Origin: Cylindrospermum sp. FACHB-282
GTDB taxonomy: Bacteria; Cyanobacteriota; Cyanobacteriia; Cyanobacteriales; Nostocaceae
Assembly (NCBI RefSeq): GCF_014697195.1
Contig: NZ_JACJRJ010000034.1
Span: 1-64,000 of the forward strand
DNA: 64,000 nt
Reading direction: 5' to 3'
In this document: piece after piece, positions 36,501 through 44,321 of the stretch
Layout: each line of letters opens with the position of its first letter
Numbering within the stretch: the first letter of the stretch is position 1
Program-made: the position numbers and the translations under genes
Notes under the pieces: generated by a model
The model's input: only the letters and a program-made list of their open reading frames with translations
Database searches by the model: none
What the model was told of the DNA's origin: nothing

Positions 36501-37523
36501 ATAAATTCTGTCATTATCTCGTTGGGCATCTTCCAGGCGCTTAAGTACCAACATCCCCACACCTTCACCAAGCATCATCCCATCGGAATCTGCATCAAAA
36601 GGTTTGACTTTGTCGTTTTGAGAAACAGCGGGGGTTTTGCTGAAACACATATAGGCAAGAATCGAGTTGTCGGTGTCAACTCCACCAGTCAGCATCATGT
36701 CCGCTCGATGCTCAACTAACTCACTAATTGCCATTCTCAGAGCACCCAATGAACTAGCACAGGCGGCATCTACTACACAGTTCATCCCCCCGAAATCTAG
36801 ACGATTGGCAATCCGTCCCGCAATTACATTAGCCAGCATACCGGGGAAGGCGTTCTCGTCCCACTGCACATATGAATTTTTGAGTCTGTCGATAATTTTT
36901 TGTGTATCCTCAGCAGATACGCCACTGCTTTTGAGGACTTTTTCCCAAACCGGATACTCTAATCGGGTACTCAGGGGTATGGCCAACTGCCTGCCAATTG
37001 CCACCCCCAAGACAACTCCGGTGCGATCGCGCAACTGATCATTAAACTGCCGCGATTCACCGTAACCAGCATCTTCCATCGCTGATTTAGCTACAACCAA
37101 ACCTAGTAGTTGGGAAATATCTGTGACTTCTAGAATATTGGGAGGCAACCCAAATTCCATCGGATTAAAATCGATTTCTGGGATAAATCCGCCCCGTTTG
37201 CAGTAGGTTTTATCCGGTGCTTTGGGGTTGGCATCGTAGTAATCTTCTACCCTCCAACGCGAAGGAGGTACATCAGTAATACAATCAATTTTCTGAATAA
37301 TTTTTTCCCAGTATTCCTGTAAATTTTTAGATTGTGGGAATATGGAAGCCATCCCGATAATAGCAACATTGGTTTGTTGCAATTGCCTATTTATTTTGCT
37401 AGTTAACATTGCGGTTTCAGACATATCTTTTTTCGCCTTTATCAGCTTGAGCAGAGCCTTTTCACAATTGCTCGCTTCGTTTTGCAACTGTGCCAAGGCA
37501 GCTTCAATCCTAGAAGCAGCCAT
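30510..37523 (-). CDS. Pfa/HglE-type iterative polyketide/fatty-acid synthase, KS-AT-ACP-ACP-KR-DH
   Basis: The ATG at 37523 gives 2337 residues. The in-frame extension to 37667 looks non-coding. Domains in order: a helical start (1-50); KS from 53 with Cys255 in DAACASSL; AT about 620-920 with Ser726 in GHSFGE; a long Gln/His-rich linker with two related helical motifs; ACP1 (Ser1324) and ACP2 (Ser1456), both GIDSIKRVE; KR with GGGKGIT at about 1783 and SDYAIANE; a hotdog dehydratase with His2081 in HVIAGNAVLP (HxxxGxxxxP intact). There is no ER, thioesterase or reductase domain. Homologues make heterocyst glycolipid chains or long-chain PUFA. It is the first gene of the minus-strand locus. 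Confidence 0.9.
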   Translation of the reverse strand: MAASRIEAALAQLQNEASNCEKALLKLIKAKKDMSETAMLTSKINRQLQQTNVAIIGMASIFPQSKNLQEYWEKIIQKIDCITDVPPSRWRVEDYYDANPKAPDKTYCKRGGFIPEIDFNPMEFGLPPNILEVTDISQLLGLVVAKSAMEDAGYGESRQFNDQLRDRTGVVLGVAIGRQLAIPLSTRLEYPVWEKVLKSSGVSAEDTQKIIDRLKNSYVQWDENAFPGMLANVIAGRIANRLDFGGMNCVVDAACASSLGALRMAISELVEHRADMMLTGGVDTDNSILAYMCFSKTPAVSQNDKVKPFDADSDGMMLGEGVGMLVLKRLEDAQRDNDRIYAVIKGIGTSSDGRYKSIYAPRPEGQVRALRRAYEDAGFSPASVGLIEAHGTGTMVGDPTEFTSIKEVFAENNPRKQYIALGTVKSQIGHTKAAAGAASLIKAALSLHHKILPPTINVTKPHPKLNIETSPFYLNTETRPWIPTNDQPRRAGVSSFGFGGTNYHVVLEEYENEHSSPYRLHPTPQAVLLFAATPEQLLSRCQEMQRQLQSDGGERHYTELIAACKSLAIPVTNARLGFVANSLTQAGEFLQISIDWLRNKPQAESWEHPQGIYYRKAGLTTQGKVVALFSGQGSQYLEMGRELVMNFPCLRQNYAKMDSLLSKDGLQPVSEVVFPPPMFDAAAKAAQVEALQLTEYAQPAIGVFSAGLYKILQQAGFKADFVAGHSFGELTALWAGGVLSEADYFFLVKARGQAMAAPKDPQFDGGGMLAVTGDVSQVVELIKKFPQVIIANWNSQKQVVLAGAIAQISQVQEALKTQGFSVVRLKVSAAFHTPLVAYAQKPFAQAIEKVTFNTAKIPVYTNVTGGRYPSESLAMQKTLKEHLRNQVLFRQEIENIYGEGGYCFIEFGPKNILTNLVKDILKDKPHIAVALNGNLPRVGDDRTLREAIVQLRVAGLPLSNLDPYEIERQIPEATKHQMLNVRLNSTNYVSEKTKQSFVKALENGHQVDLKSAPLTNVTPNYSPKSPRQSEKVLNGSAKSPQNGYQVDLQLTSINHSNADYPQPSPRQPEKVANGNVKSWQNGKPDYEKVIDSLDFSLTEFSRQQRDILNVHEQSLQYQTEYTKTFLELMQQQHSFLGNGQLVEQQTPTQQLAISSSERSIMRFHDHQTDTLRIHERYLNYQHDYTNNYFQLIQQHYHLLHLGDVAQPHVLPVVNHQDSPVLVPTSVAATSPQPLQVINFPASPVSVSNLEPGITNGVNHLQDLVLPKENHPGIITVTPTVPTVTAIDLANLSQTLLTIVSDKTGYPTSMLELSMDIEADLGIDSIKRVEILGGLLELYPDLPKPNPEELAQLRTLGQIVEYMQTLAPKEPVAQPISTDLEFKTQPISTDLELKTQPISTDLEFKTQPISTDSTQATPLDTRSIQHSLLNIVCDKTGYPTSMLELSMDIEADLGIDSIKRVEILGGLLELYPDLPKPNPEELAQLRTLGQIVEYMQTLAPKDIPTDLTLNTEAGLDSATVTALSTHQIRRSPVRLKALPEPDVLDVTIPPQHIALVTDDGSPTTGELAVALTGRGWKTVVLSFPRTLVEQQLPLAEGIQRVVLADLSEEHLQQQLEAIAHKYGAIAAFIHLNPVSDVCYLETEKALLRHVFLIAKYLKEPLNQAATKGRSCFLTVAHLDGQFGLGRTTNFGAIGAGLFGLTKSLNLEWEDVFCRSLDLSPDLGTPAAVESILAELYDPNRLVTEVGYSSQGRVTLVAETLPPSPIIAPSVPNTKLQSQVFLVSGGGKGITAQCVIKLAEQYQCKFILLGRSSTEPEPVWAEDCDTEAQLKQRIMEDFLAKGEKPTPVMVQKKYQAISSQREIQATIRAIEQVGGQGEYVSVDVTDAIALQEQLAGVIERWGAVTGIIHGAGNLADKLIEKKSVQDFETVYAAKVKGLENLLHCVPASQLQYLVLFSSVVGFYGNVGQSDYAIANEILNKSAHLIKRNHPDCHVVAINWGPWDSGMVSPELKKAFAERNIETIPIEVGTQMLVNELAISNQEFVQLVIGSPILYRPPLLANGFKTFRIQRKLTLLSNPFLQDHVIAGNAVLPATCALAWIINTCEQLYPGYTFFICPNYKVLKGIVFDENLASEYTLDLQEIAKIEDDKIEFEAKIWSKYSGDKTRYHFSTHVKLKRQIPSVPIYEQLNLNQDQNLLSTKSFYQNGTGSLFHGVTFQGVKALLNASPGKLTIECLLPNPGEKQQGQFPLQTFNPYIADVQVHALWMWTHHFYQQVCLPSEIKAFEQFAPIPFGETFYVSCEVKSKTESAVVADVIAHDQQGKIYNRMIGAKATILPKQL
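33290..33409 (-). repeat. 33-bp tandem repeat between the two ACP domains
   Basis: About 3.6 copies of a 33-bp unit encode the 11-residue repeat PISTDLEFKTQ (once with L for F). It is in frame and forms the linker between ACP1 and ACP2. The flanking ACP coding sequences are almost identical, so the whole 396-bp ACP-linker unit looks recently duplicated. Confidence 0.9.
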
Positions 37524-38896
37524 CGCTATATCTTCACTATTATGCTCGTGCAAATTGAAAACGTGGAAATATTTATTTCCTCTCCACTCAAAATGTGAAA
37601 CGTTGTTATTTATAAAACAGTCTTTCAGAATTCCAGTAAATTGAAATTCCCAGATTACAGACAGCAAATAGGTAGGTCTTTCTGCGGTTTTTAGTAAATG
37701 CTTTTATGAATAAACCTGATCGGATTTTGCGTTATTCAATTAAATTGCCACTTGCGTTGATATTAGATCAACTGCTTCTCGACGGCAACTGATATGCAAC
37801 ATCTATGAAACACCGTCGGCTCTGATTATATAAAAGATTGATTAACTAACTAATTAATCTATAAATATCCGCATAATGAGTATCTCATTTACCGAAAGAT
37901 ATTTAGCAAAATTGCATATAAATTGCATAGTTTTTGAACGAAGTAAAAAAACATACGAAAACAGACATCTTCCAGTCACAAAAACTATTACCTCCATTTA
38001 GTACCAGAGCAACCGCATCTCAAGGATAAAGATCCTTTCTTTGTAACGGTTTCACGATGTCATAACCAAAATTAATTTATGAATGAAACCTTTACCTAGT
38101 AAGCTTTTTAAAATAACATGCCTTTGTCCTGGGTTCATTAACCAATTTCCCAAACATGAAACTAAAAATTTTTTCTATATTCTCAAAGAGACTTTAGCCA
38201 TAATGAAATAATCTGATATTCCTCAGTTTTAGTATTTATTAACACCAATAAAATATTACACTTAAATCACAGACTATGACAAATCCAGTTAATCAGACTT
38301 ATCAAACCAAATCTGACATCTTACTAAGATAAATAACAGTGCGAATAACTGTATTGGAGTATTCATCATCACACTCTATTTTTGCATCTATCCAAAAGTT
38401 GATTTTTTCAAAAACTATCCCTTATATAAATCAATTATCCAATTGTATATAAAAAAACTCTCTCAAAGAAATTTCCTGGCAGTGTAATTTTAGTAACAAA
38501 TTGCTATGCCCAACGGATGAAGAAAAGCAATTATCACTGAAGAAATTGCTAATTTCCAGCTTATTAGTAACATCTATAAAGGAACTAAATTCAAAAAAAA
38601 ATGCCAAGCATCACAAACTGCAACATTTATGTCGTAACCCCGCTGATTATTCGCCAGTCAATCTGTTGCATATAGGTTGCAATTGAGTTTTAATCAGTCT
38701 ATTGTGTGTGATTGAATAGCGTAGCTCTATACTGTTCATTTAGCGACGCGGCAGAGTAATTAGATAAATTCATCTGTTATCTCATCACTCTATCCACTAT
38801 TAACTGTACAGTATGGGCACATTAAAGTGATTAAACCGTATTGCGTGTAGCTTTCTGCATGATTGAACGTACACGAAACTATAAGGGCTTGCTGGC
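37524..38896. other. 1.4-kb divergent control region between the synthase locus and the exporter operon
   Basis: No gene is supported: short frames (for example at 37877 and 38501, plus strand) lack ribosome binding sites. The region is strongly AT-rich. It lies between divergent units and so should hold both promoters. I did not find a clear NtcA (GTA-N8-TAC) site by eye. Confidence 0.5.
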
Positions 38897-39220
38897 ATGA
38901 GACTATCTGAGCTAGATCCACTCATCCCGCTAACTGAGTTAAGAGAAGAACTTCTCAAATTACCCAAAGGCTACTCTTTTTATGAAGAAGAACTTATAGA
39001 GTTCTTATCACGGCGAAGATGGCCTGAGAGTAATCGTCGCATTGACCGGACGACTTTCTGGCGGTGGCGAAATGATAACGGAATTGAGCATCAAAAAGTG
39101 TTCAGCCGCTTAGACATCCTCAAACTCTGCCAAATTTGCGACCATTACCGAGTAGATGGCACTCGTAGCGAATACTTAGCGATCGTGAAAAAGAAAAAAG
39201 AGGTAGTGCTAAACAAGTAA
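38897..39220 (+). CDS. Small putative DNA-binding protein upstream of the exporter
   Basis: This 107-residue basic protein starts MRLSELDPLIPLTELREELL. The segment ELIEFLSRRRWPESNRRID, followed by RTTFWRWRNDNGI, looks like a helix-turn-helix with an Arg/Trp-rich recognition helix. VFSRLDILKLCQICDHYRV then continues as another helix. The C-terminus is lysine-rich. There is no membrane segment. It is 224 bp upstream of the devB-like gene on the same strand and opposite the synthase locus. This placement suits a regulator of one or both. Family unknown; DNA binding is inferred from helix pattern and charge. Confidence 0.6.
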   Translation: MRLSELDPLIPLTELREELLKLPKGYSFYEEELIEFLSRRRWPESNRRIDRTTFWRWRNDNGIEHQKVFSRLDILKLCQICDHYRVDGTRSEYLAIVKKKKEVVLNK

Positions 39221-39443
39221 AAACGTCTCGTTTTCGATGCATCAAATGCCAAATGGCTCTACTGACAGGTGATGCTGCTAACGGATTGGTAGCTAATGAG
39301 TGCGCCATCATACCATCCTCTCAGCTTTACCTTTGCCGAACGATGACAAGTATTCTTCCTAAATACTGCCTGCATACCAGTTAAATGCACAAGTTGCGTA
39401 GACGCGGAGTCACTTGTCGTCAGATATCGCTAACTTAGAAGAC

Positions 39444-40646
39444 ATGATTATGGTATATAAAGAAAAGCAGTCATTCACAAAACCTGTCAGTTGGTGGTCA
39501 ATAACTTTGGCAATTTCTACGGCTGTAGCAACTGGTGCGCTATCACTCTACAGCCTTTCACGACTTCGTTTAACTTCTAGCGAACAACCTGAAGTTATCC
39601 CAAGTAGTTCTCCTACCATGACTGCTATTGCAGCATTAGGACGTTTAGAACCGCAAGGAGAAGTCCTTCGTCTGTCTGCTCCCGATTCTCAAGGAGGGGG
39701 TGTTCGAGTTGCCAAACTCCTAATCAACAAAGGTGACAGGGTACAACGGGGACAAGTGGTGGCGATTCTTGATAGTTACAATTCCCGTCTTGCAGCTTTA
39801 GAAAAAGCTCATAGACAAGTCCAAGTCGCCCAAGCCAGTCTCTACAAGGTAGAAGCAGGAGCAAAAGACGGTGACATCTATGCACAAGAAGCAACAATTG
39901 CTAATCTAGAAGCAGAGTTACGTGGACAAATTTATGCACAAGAGGCGACAATTGCTCGCATAAATGCAGAATGGCGTAATGCCGAAACTGAGAATCAGAG
40001 ATATCAGAAGTTATACCGTGATGGTGCGATTTCTGCTTCCGATGCAGATGCTAAACGTTTGCGCGTGGATACTGTTCAACAGCAGATGAATGAAGCTAAA
40101 GCTTCCCTCAACCGCACTGTCGAAACTCTACAAAAGCAGTTAAACGAGGCTAAAGCCAGGCTTGTGAGTATAGCTGAAGTCCGCCCTACTGATGTGCAAG
40201 CAGCACAAGCCGATGTCGAGAGTGCAAAAGCTTCAGTTAAACAGGCTGAGGCTGAACTAGATTTAAGTTCTGTGCGCTCTCCGATAAATGGCCAAGTCCT
40301 GAAAATTAATGCTTGGCCCGGAGAAATGATTGGTAGCCAGGGAATAGCTGAACTAGGTCGCACACAACAGATGTTTGTAGTAGCAGAAGTCTATGAAACT
40401 GATATTAAAAAAGTGCGTTTAGGTCAGGTGGCTAAAATTACTGGCGATGCTTTTGCTGGGGAAATACGAGGAACAGTTGCAGATATTGGTTTGCGAGTTA
40501 GCAAACAAAATATATTCACTAATAATCCAGGAGCAGATACTGATAATAAAATTATCAATGTCAAAATTCGCATTGATAACTCAGCAGATAACCAACGTAT
40601 CTCAGGGCTGACTGACTTACAGGTACAGGTACTCATTCAGATATGA
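39444..40646 (+). CDS. DevB-like membrane fusion protein of an ABC exporter
   Basis: I prefer the ATG at 39444 (GAAG just upstream) over the TTG at 39414, giving 400 residues. A single N-terminal helix (about 15-37) anchors the protein. The lipoyl-like half follows with GRLEPQGEVLRLSAP and NKGDRVQRGQVVAILDS. A long coiled coil (about 105-245, many Ala/Glu/Gln) comes next, then the second lipoyl half LSSVRSPINGQVLKINAWPG and a beta-barrel. DevB proteins bridge the inner-membrane DevCA complex to TolC/HgdD. In Anabaena the founding member exports heterocyst glycolipids. Several paralogues exist per genome, so the cargo is inferred from the neighbouring synthase. Confidence 0.88.
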   Translation: MIMVYKEKQSFTKPVSWWSITLAISTAVATGALSLYSLSRLRLTSSEQPEVIPSSSPTMTAIAALGRLEPQGEVLRLSAPDSQGGGVRVAKLLINKGDRVQRGQVVAILDSYNSRLAALEKAHRQVQVAQASLYKVEAGAKDGDIYAQEATIANLEAELRGQIYAQEATIARINAEWRNAETENQRYQKLYRDGAISASDADAKRLRVDTVQQQMNEAKASLNRTVETLQKQLNEAKARLVSIAEVRPTDVQAAQADVESAKASVKQAEAELDLSSVRSPINGQVLKINAWPGEMIGSQGIAELGRTQQMFVVAEVYETDIKKVRLGQVAKITGDAFAGEIRGTVADIGLRVSKQNIFTNNPGADTDNKIINVKIRIDNSADNQRISGLTDLQVQVLIQI

Positions 40647-40797
40647 ATTATCTGGGTAATAAATATCAGAAAAAAATCAATAAATATCAATAGTTTGGCA
40701 AAAAGCCAGAATTAAAGTTTCCTTGATTGCATAAAAAAGTCAGAATTAGCTAATTGACGCTACACTAACAGCATTTTGAAAATAGCTCTAAATAGAT

Positions 40798-40960
40798 AGG
40801 ACTTACGCATTAACAAAAAATGGTAAATGTGGTCATTGCTTTTATCCATTGAAAGTTTTATAAATTGTGCGTTAGGGAACGCACACTACGGTTAAGATGT
40901 GTCAGGGGAAGCATCAAACAAGCCTGAAAAGAGGGTAATTTGTAAAGGAAAGTAAGTCCT
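40798..40960. mobile_element. 163-bp MITE with 7-bp target duplication
   Basis: Terminal inverted repeats AGGACTTAC / GTAAGTCCT bound the element. They are flanked by direct repeats AATAGAT at 40791-40797 and 40961-40967. Inside is a perfect GTGCGTT-AGGG-AACGCAC hairpin at 40867-40884. There is no coding capacity. It occupies the devB-devC gap. Confidence 0.75.
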
Positions 40961-41002
40961 AATAGATTCGATTTACATTCGATTCACAACAAAAATTTTA
41001 AA

Positions 41003-42175
41003 ATGTTTAGCAATATACCTCTAGGTTGGCTACAACTAGCCAGACAAAAAATTCGCTTTTTTGTCGCTTTGGCTGGGATTGCTTTTGTTGCTGTGTTGAT
41101 GTTTCTGCAAATTGGCTTCCAAGACGCCCTCTATTCCAGTGCTACACAATTGCATAGAAATCTCCAAGGAGATTTATTTTTAATCAGTGCCCAATATCAA
41201 TCTTTAACATCTAATCAAAGCTTTTCCCGCAGTCGTTTATATCAGACATTAGGTTTTGATCAGGTAGAGTCAATCAGCCCTGTATATGTACAGTTTGCTA
41301 AACTAAAAAATCCAATTAATGGGCGAAAATATCCTATATATATAATTGGATTTGACCCAGTTAAATCGATTTTTAAAATGCCAGAAGTTGAGCAAAAACT
41401 AAAGTTGCTACAAAATCCTGATAAAGTTTTATTTGACAGCGCTTCTCGACCAGAGTTTGGCCCAATTGCCCAATATTTTAAGCAAAATAAGCCTGTGAAT
41501 ATGGAAATATTTACCTATAGTGGCTTAATTGGTTACAGAGTTAAAGTTGGTGGCTTATTTAGTCTTGGCCCTTCCTTTGGAGTTGATGGCAATTTAATTG
41601 TTAGTTCTTCAACTTTCCTGCGGATATTCCAAGACCGTGAGCCAAAAAGAATAGATATAGGTTTAATTAACCTCAAACCTAATGCCAACCCCCAAAAAGT
41701 TTTAGCAACTTTGTTAGCCAAATTACCCAAAGATGTAACTGTTTTTACACGTGATCAGTTTATTGATTTTGAAAAAAGCTATTGGACTCTCAGGACACCT
41801 ATTGGCTTTGTGTTTAACTTGATGGTAGCTATGGGATTTGTGGTTGGTGTAATTGTTGTTTATCAAATTCTTTATAGTAATATTTCTTCTCACTTAGCTG
41901 AATATGCAACTCTAAAAGCAATGGGGTTTAAAAATAAATACCTTTTGGGTATAGTTTTTCAACAGGCTTTAATCTTGGCAGCTTTAGGTTATATTCCAGG
42001 TTTTGCTATATCTCTGGGACTGTATGACATTGCAAAAAATGCTACTAACTTACCAGTTAGTATGGATCTACACAAGGCAATTCTCGTATTATTTTTTGCC
42101 ATATCAATGTGTTTAATTTCTGGATTTTTATCAACAAATAAACTGCGAAATGTAGATCCGGCAGAAATTTTTTAG
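41003..42175 (+). CDS. DevC-like permease of an ABC exporter (FtsX/MacB fold)
   Basis: This 390-residue protein starts with the DevC signature PLGWLQLARQKIRFFVALAG. The topology is one N-terminal helix (about 17-37), a large periplasmic domain (to about 260), then three helices (about 268-292, 313-336, 350-375). It ends with the conserved LRNVDPAEIF. DevC forms the membrane channel with DevA and contacts DevB. It follows the devB-like gene after 356 bp, an unusually long gap explained in part by the inserted element. It precedes the ATPase gene by 9 bp. Confidence 0.9.
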   Translation: MFSNIPLGWLQLARQKIRFFVALAGIAFVAVLMFLQIGFQDALYSSATQLHRNLQGDLFLISAQYQSLTSNQSFSRSRLYQTLGFDQVESISPVYVQFAKLKNPINGRKYPIYIIGFDPVKSIFKMPEVEQKLKLLQNPDKVLFDSASRPEFGPIAQYFKQNKPVNMEIFTYSGLIGYRVKVGGLFSLGPSFGVDGNLIVSSSTFLRIFQDREPKRIDIGLINLKPNANPQKVLATLLAKLPKDVTVFTRDQFIDFEKSYWTLRTPIGFVFNLMVAMGFVVGVIVVYQILYSNISSHLAEYATLKAMGFKNKYLLGIVFQQALILAALGYIPGFAISLGLYDIAKNATNLPVSMDLHKAILVLFFAISMCLISGFLSTNKLRNVDPAEIF

Positions 42176-42184
42176 TCTTAGATA

Positions 42185-42892
42185 ATGCAACTAAATAAAA
42201 TGAATCTATCAAATTTAATTGTAAATATAACAAATCTCAATCAATATTTTGGTAAAACAGCATTGCGTACCCAAATTTTGTTTGACATTAATTTGGCAAT
42301 TAAATCTGGAGAAATTATGATTATGACTGGCCCTTCAGGTTCAGGAAAAACTACTTTACTAACTTTAATTGGTGGTTTACGTTCTGTCCAAGAAGGAAGT
42401 CTTAAGTTTCTAGGGCAAGAGCTTTGTGGAGCTAGTAATGAGAAATTAGTGAAAGTACGTCGCCAGATAGGTTATATCTTTCAAGCTCATAACTTGCTAG
42501 ACTTCTTAACAGCCAGACAAAATGTTCAAATGTCGCTGGAACTACACAAAGATATTCCTGAACGGGAAGCTCGTATCCAATCAGAAGCTATACTCCATGC
42601 TGTTAAATTGGGTAATCGAGTTAATTACTACCCATCTGATCTTTCAGGAGGGCAAAAACAACGGGTAGCTATTGCCCGTGCTTTAGTCAGCCATCCCAAA
42701 TTGATCTTAGCTGATGAACCTACCGCAGCCTTAGATAGTAAGTCAGGCCGAGATGTTGTTAATCTGATGCAACAACTAACTAAAGAGCAGAATTGCGCGA
42801 TCTTAATAGTCACTCATGACAACCGGATTTTAGATATTGCCGATCGCATAATTCACATGGAAGATGGTCGGTTAATCAAAGAAGTTTCATGA
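42185..42892 (+). CDS. DevA-like ATPase of an ABC exporter
   Basis: The 235-residue nucleotide-binding protein has all ABC motifs intact: Walker A GPSGSGKTTL (49-58), the signature LSGGQKQRVAIARAL, Walker B LILADEPTAALD and the switch histidine in VTHDNR. It belongs to the LolD/MacB-like DevA group. The ATG is 9 bp after the devC-like stop, so translation is probably coupled. Together with DevB- and DevC-like proteins it forms a tripartite export pump for lipids or glycolipids. Confidence 0.93.
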   Translation: MQLNKMNLSNLIVNITNLNQYFGKTALRTQILFDINLAIKSGEIMIMTGPSGSGKTTLLTLIGGLRSVQEGSLKFLGQELCGASNEKLVKVRRQIGYIFQAHNLLDFLTARQNVQMSLELHKDIPEREARIQSEAILHAVKLGNRVNYYPSDLSGGQKQRVAIARALVSHPKLILADEPTAALDSKSGRDVVNLMQQLTKEQNCAILIVTHDNRILDIADRIIHMEDGRLIKEVS

Positions 42893-43085
42893 CGCAGCAA
42901 ACAAAGATAGATTCATCGCCTGTACAATATGTTTATATCTTAGGTTACAACTTGAGTGAATCTAAAAATATTCCTTAAGTCTAGATTCATCCATGCTTTA
43001 GGTATGAAGTTATAATTTTGCCAGTAATAGAGAATGAAGTGTCATTTAACTCTTTATTTTATTATTGGTCTAAATTTTAATTTTT

Positions 43086-43292
43086 ATGATCAGAGATTTG
43101 ATTTTTTGCCTCCAAGAAGTAATCGTATACTTTGTACTTAAAAAATCTTGGATGCCCAAACAACCTTCTGAATGTTTTGTGAATCCTCCCTGTGGATGTG
43201 CCAATCCAGGCAAAACCCTCCAATGTGAAGATTGCCCTCATCTTGAAGCTTGTTTGTCTAATTTCAAGCTTCAAGAGCCTATAGTTAAGTAA
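43086..43292 (+). CDS. Small cysteine-rich protein, possible zinc-binding
   Basis: This 68-residue product has an N-terminal helix (LIFCLQEVIVYFVLKK). A compact cysteine cluster follows, with PPCGCANPG, then TLQCEDCPHLEACLSNF. Six Cys and one His in 27 residues (about 32-58) suggest one or two metal sites. There is no good ribosome binding site before the ATG. It stands alone between the exporter and nagB. The clustered Cys pattern is what supports it as real. The family is not recognised. Confidence 0.45.
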   Translation: MIRDLIFCLQEVIVYFVLKKSWMPKQPSECFVNPPCGCANPGKTLQCEDCPHLEACLSNFKLQEPIVK

Positions 43293-43437
43293 TTCAAAAT
43301 TCTTGCATTGAGCCTGCCGCAAGCTGCTAAGGAAGCGCAGATTCTCTGCAAGAGGCACAAAATTCAAAATTTTCAAATCTACCTGTAGGGGCTGGTGTCG
43401 ATGTTGATAAAAATGGCAATGCCCCTGTCTCAAAAAG

Positions 43438-44211
43438 TTAAGCCAGCAGGCTAGCAGAATTAACATCTAAAAATAAAGTAGCCTGGGGTTGTTGACGCAG
43501 AATAGAAGCGGGATAGTCGGTAGTAATATCTCCATACAATATCTTCTTTACCACCTTAGCTTTACGTGTTTCTGGTACTAGGCAGATAATTTTTTTGGCG
43601 GAACAAATCATGGGGATAGTTACAGTAAAAGCATATTGCGGGACAGCTTCTAGATTAGAAAAATGACCTGTGTTTACTTGTTGCTGACGGTTCACAGTAT
43701 CCAGTTTTACTAGTTTAATGCTGTGTATATCTTGAAAATTGGCCACTGCTGGATCGTTAAAAGCCAAATGTCCATTTTCGCCAATACCGAGACAGCACAA
43801 GTCAATTGGTTGAGCTTGTAGCAGTTTGGTGTAGCGATCGCATTCGGCGATAGGTTGCAAGGCATCACCCTCTATATAGTGAAATTCTTTAGGAGCCACC
43901 CGCTGATCAACACGCTCCCGCAGATAGCGCCGGAAACTGGCAGCATGGTCAGCACTAATACCCAAATATTCATCTAGATGGAATAAGGTAATCCGCGACC
44001 AGTCTACACCACCCAAGGCAATCAAAGCATCGAGAAATTTGAGTTGAGAATTCCCTGTGGCTAATAATACAGCGACTGTATCCTGTTCCTGGAGGAGATT
44101 CTGTAAATACTTGTGTGCAATTTCGGCAACATCCTGAGCCATTTCCACTTCGGAGTTGTAAATCTGCACCATTAATTCATCGACACGAAAAAACTTTGTA
44201 GCCGCTAACAT
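43438..44211 (-). CDS. nagB: Glucosamine-6-phosphate deaminase NagB family
   Basis: The ATG at 44211 gives 257 residues. The family motifs are present: LLATGNSQLKFLDAL for phosphate binding, LFHLDEYLG with the catalytic aspartate, and GIGENGHLAFNDP with the catalytic His. The residue matching E. coli Asp141 is Asn, as in some Gram-positive NagB enzymes. SAKKIICLVPETRKAKVV follows near the C-terminus. The enzyme converts GlcN-6-P to fructose-6-P and ammonia. It diverges from a HAD phosphatase gene 110 bp away, which suggests sugar-phosphate metabolism. A 6-phosphogluconolactonase is the main alternative and is less likely. Confidence 0.85.
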   Translation of the reverse strand: MLAATKFFRVDELMVQIYNSEVEMAQDVAEIAHKYLQNLLQEQDTVAVLLATGNSQLKFLDALIALGGVDWSRITLFHLDEYLGISADHAASFRRYLRERVDQRVAPKEFHYIEGDALQPIAECDRYTKLLQAQPIDLCCLGIGENGHLAFNDPAVANFQDIHSIKLVKLDTVNRQQQVNTGHFSNLEAVPQYAFTVTIPMICSAKKIICLVPETRKAKVVKKILYGDITTDYPASILRQQPQATLFLDVNSASLLA

Positions 44212-44321
44212 TTGCTTACACAGAAAGATCAACTACCCAAAATTTACCTTCGGGGCATCTCAAAACAAGAAAACAGTGTAAATTAAGTTAATAATTATTA
44301 ATATAATCACACCAAAAAACC

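Noticed and set aside
37524-37667. N-terminal extension of the large synthase to 37667.
   Set aside because: The added 48 residues are aromatic-rich and unlike any synthase N-terminus. The ATG at 37523 begins the usual helical segment.
38501-38686. Plus-strand frame of 61 codons in the divergent control region.
   Set aside because: TTG start, no ribosome binding site, no recognisable motif.
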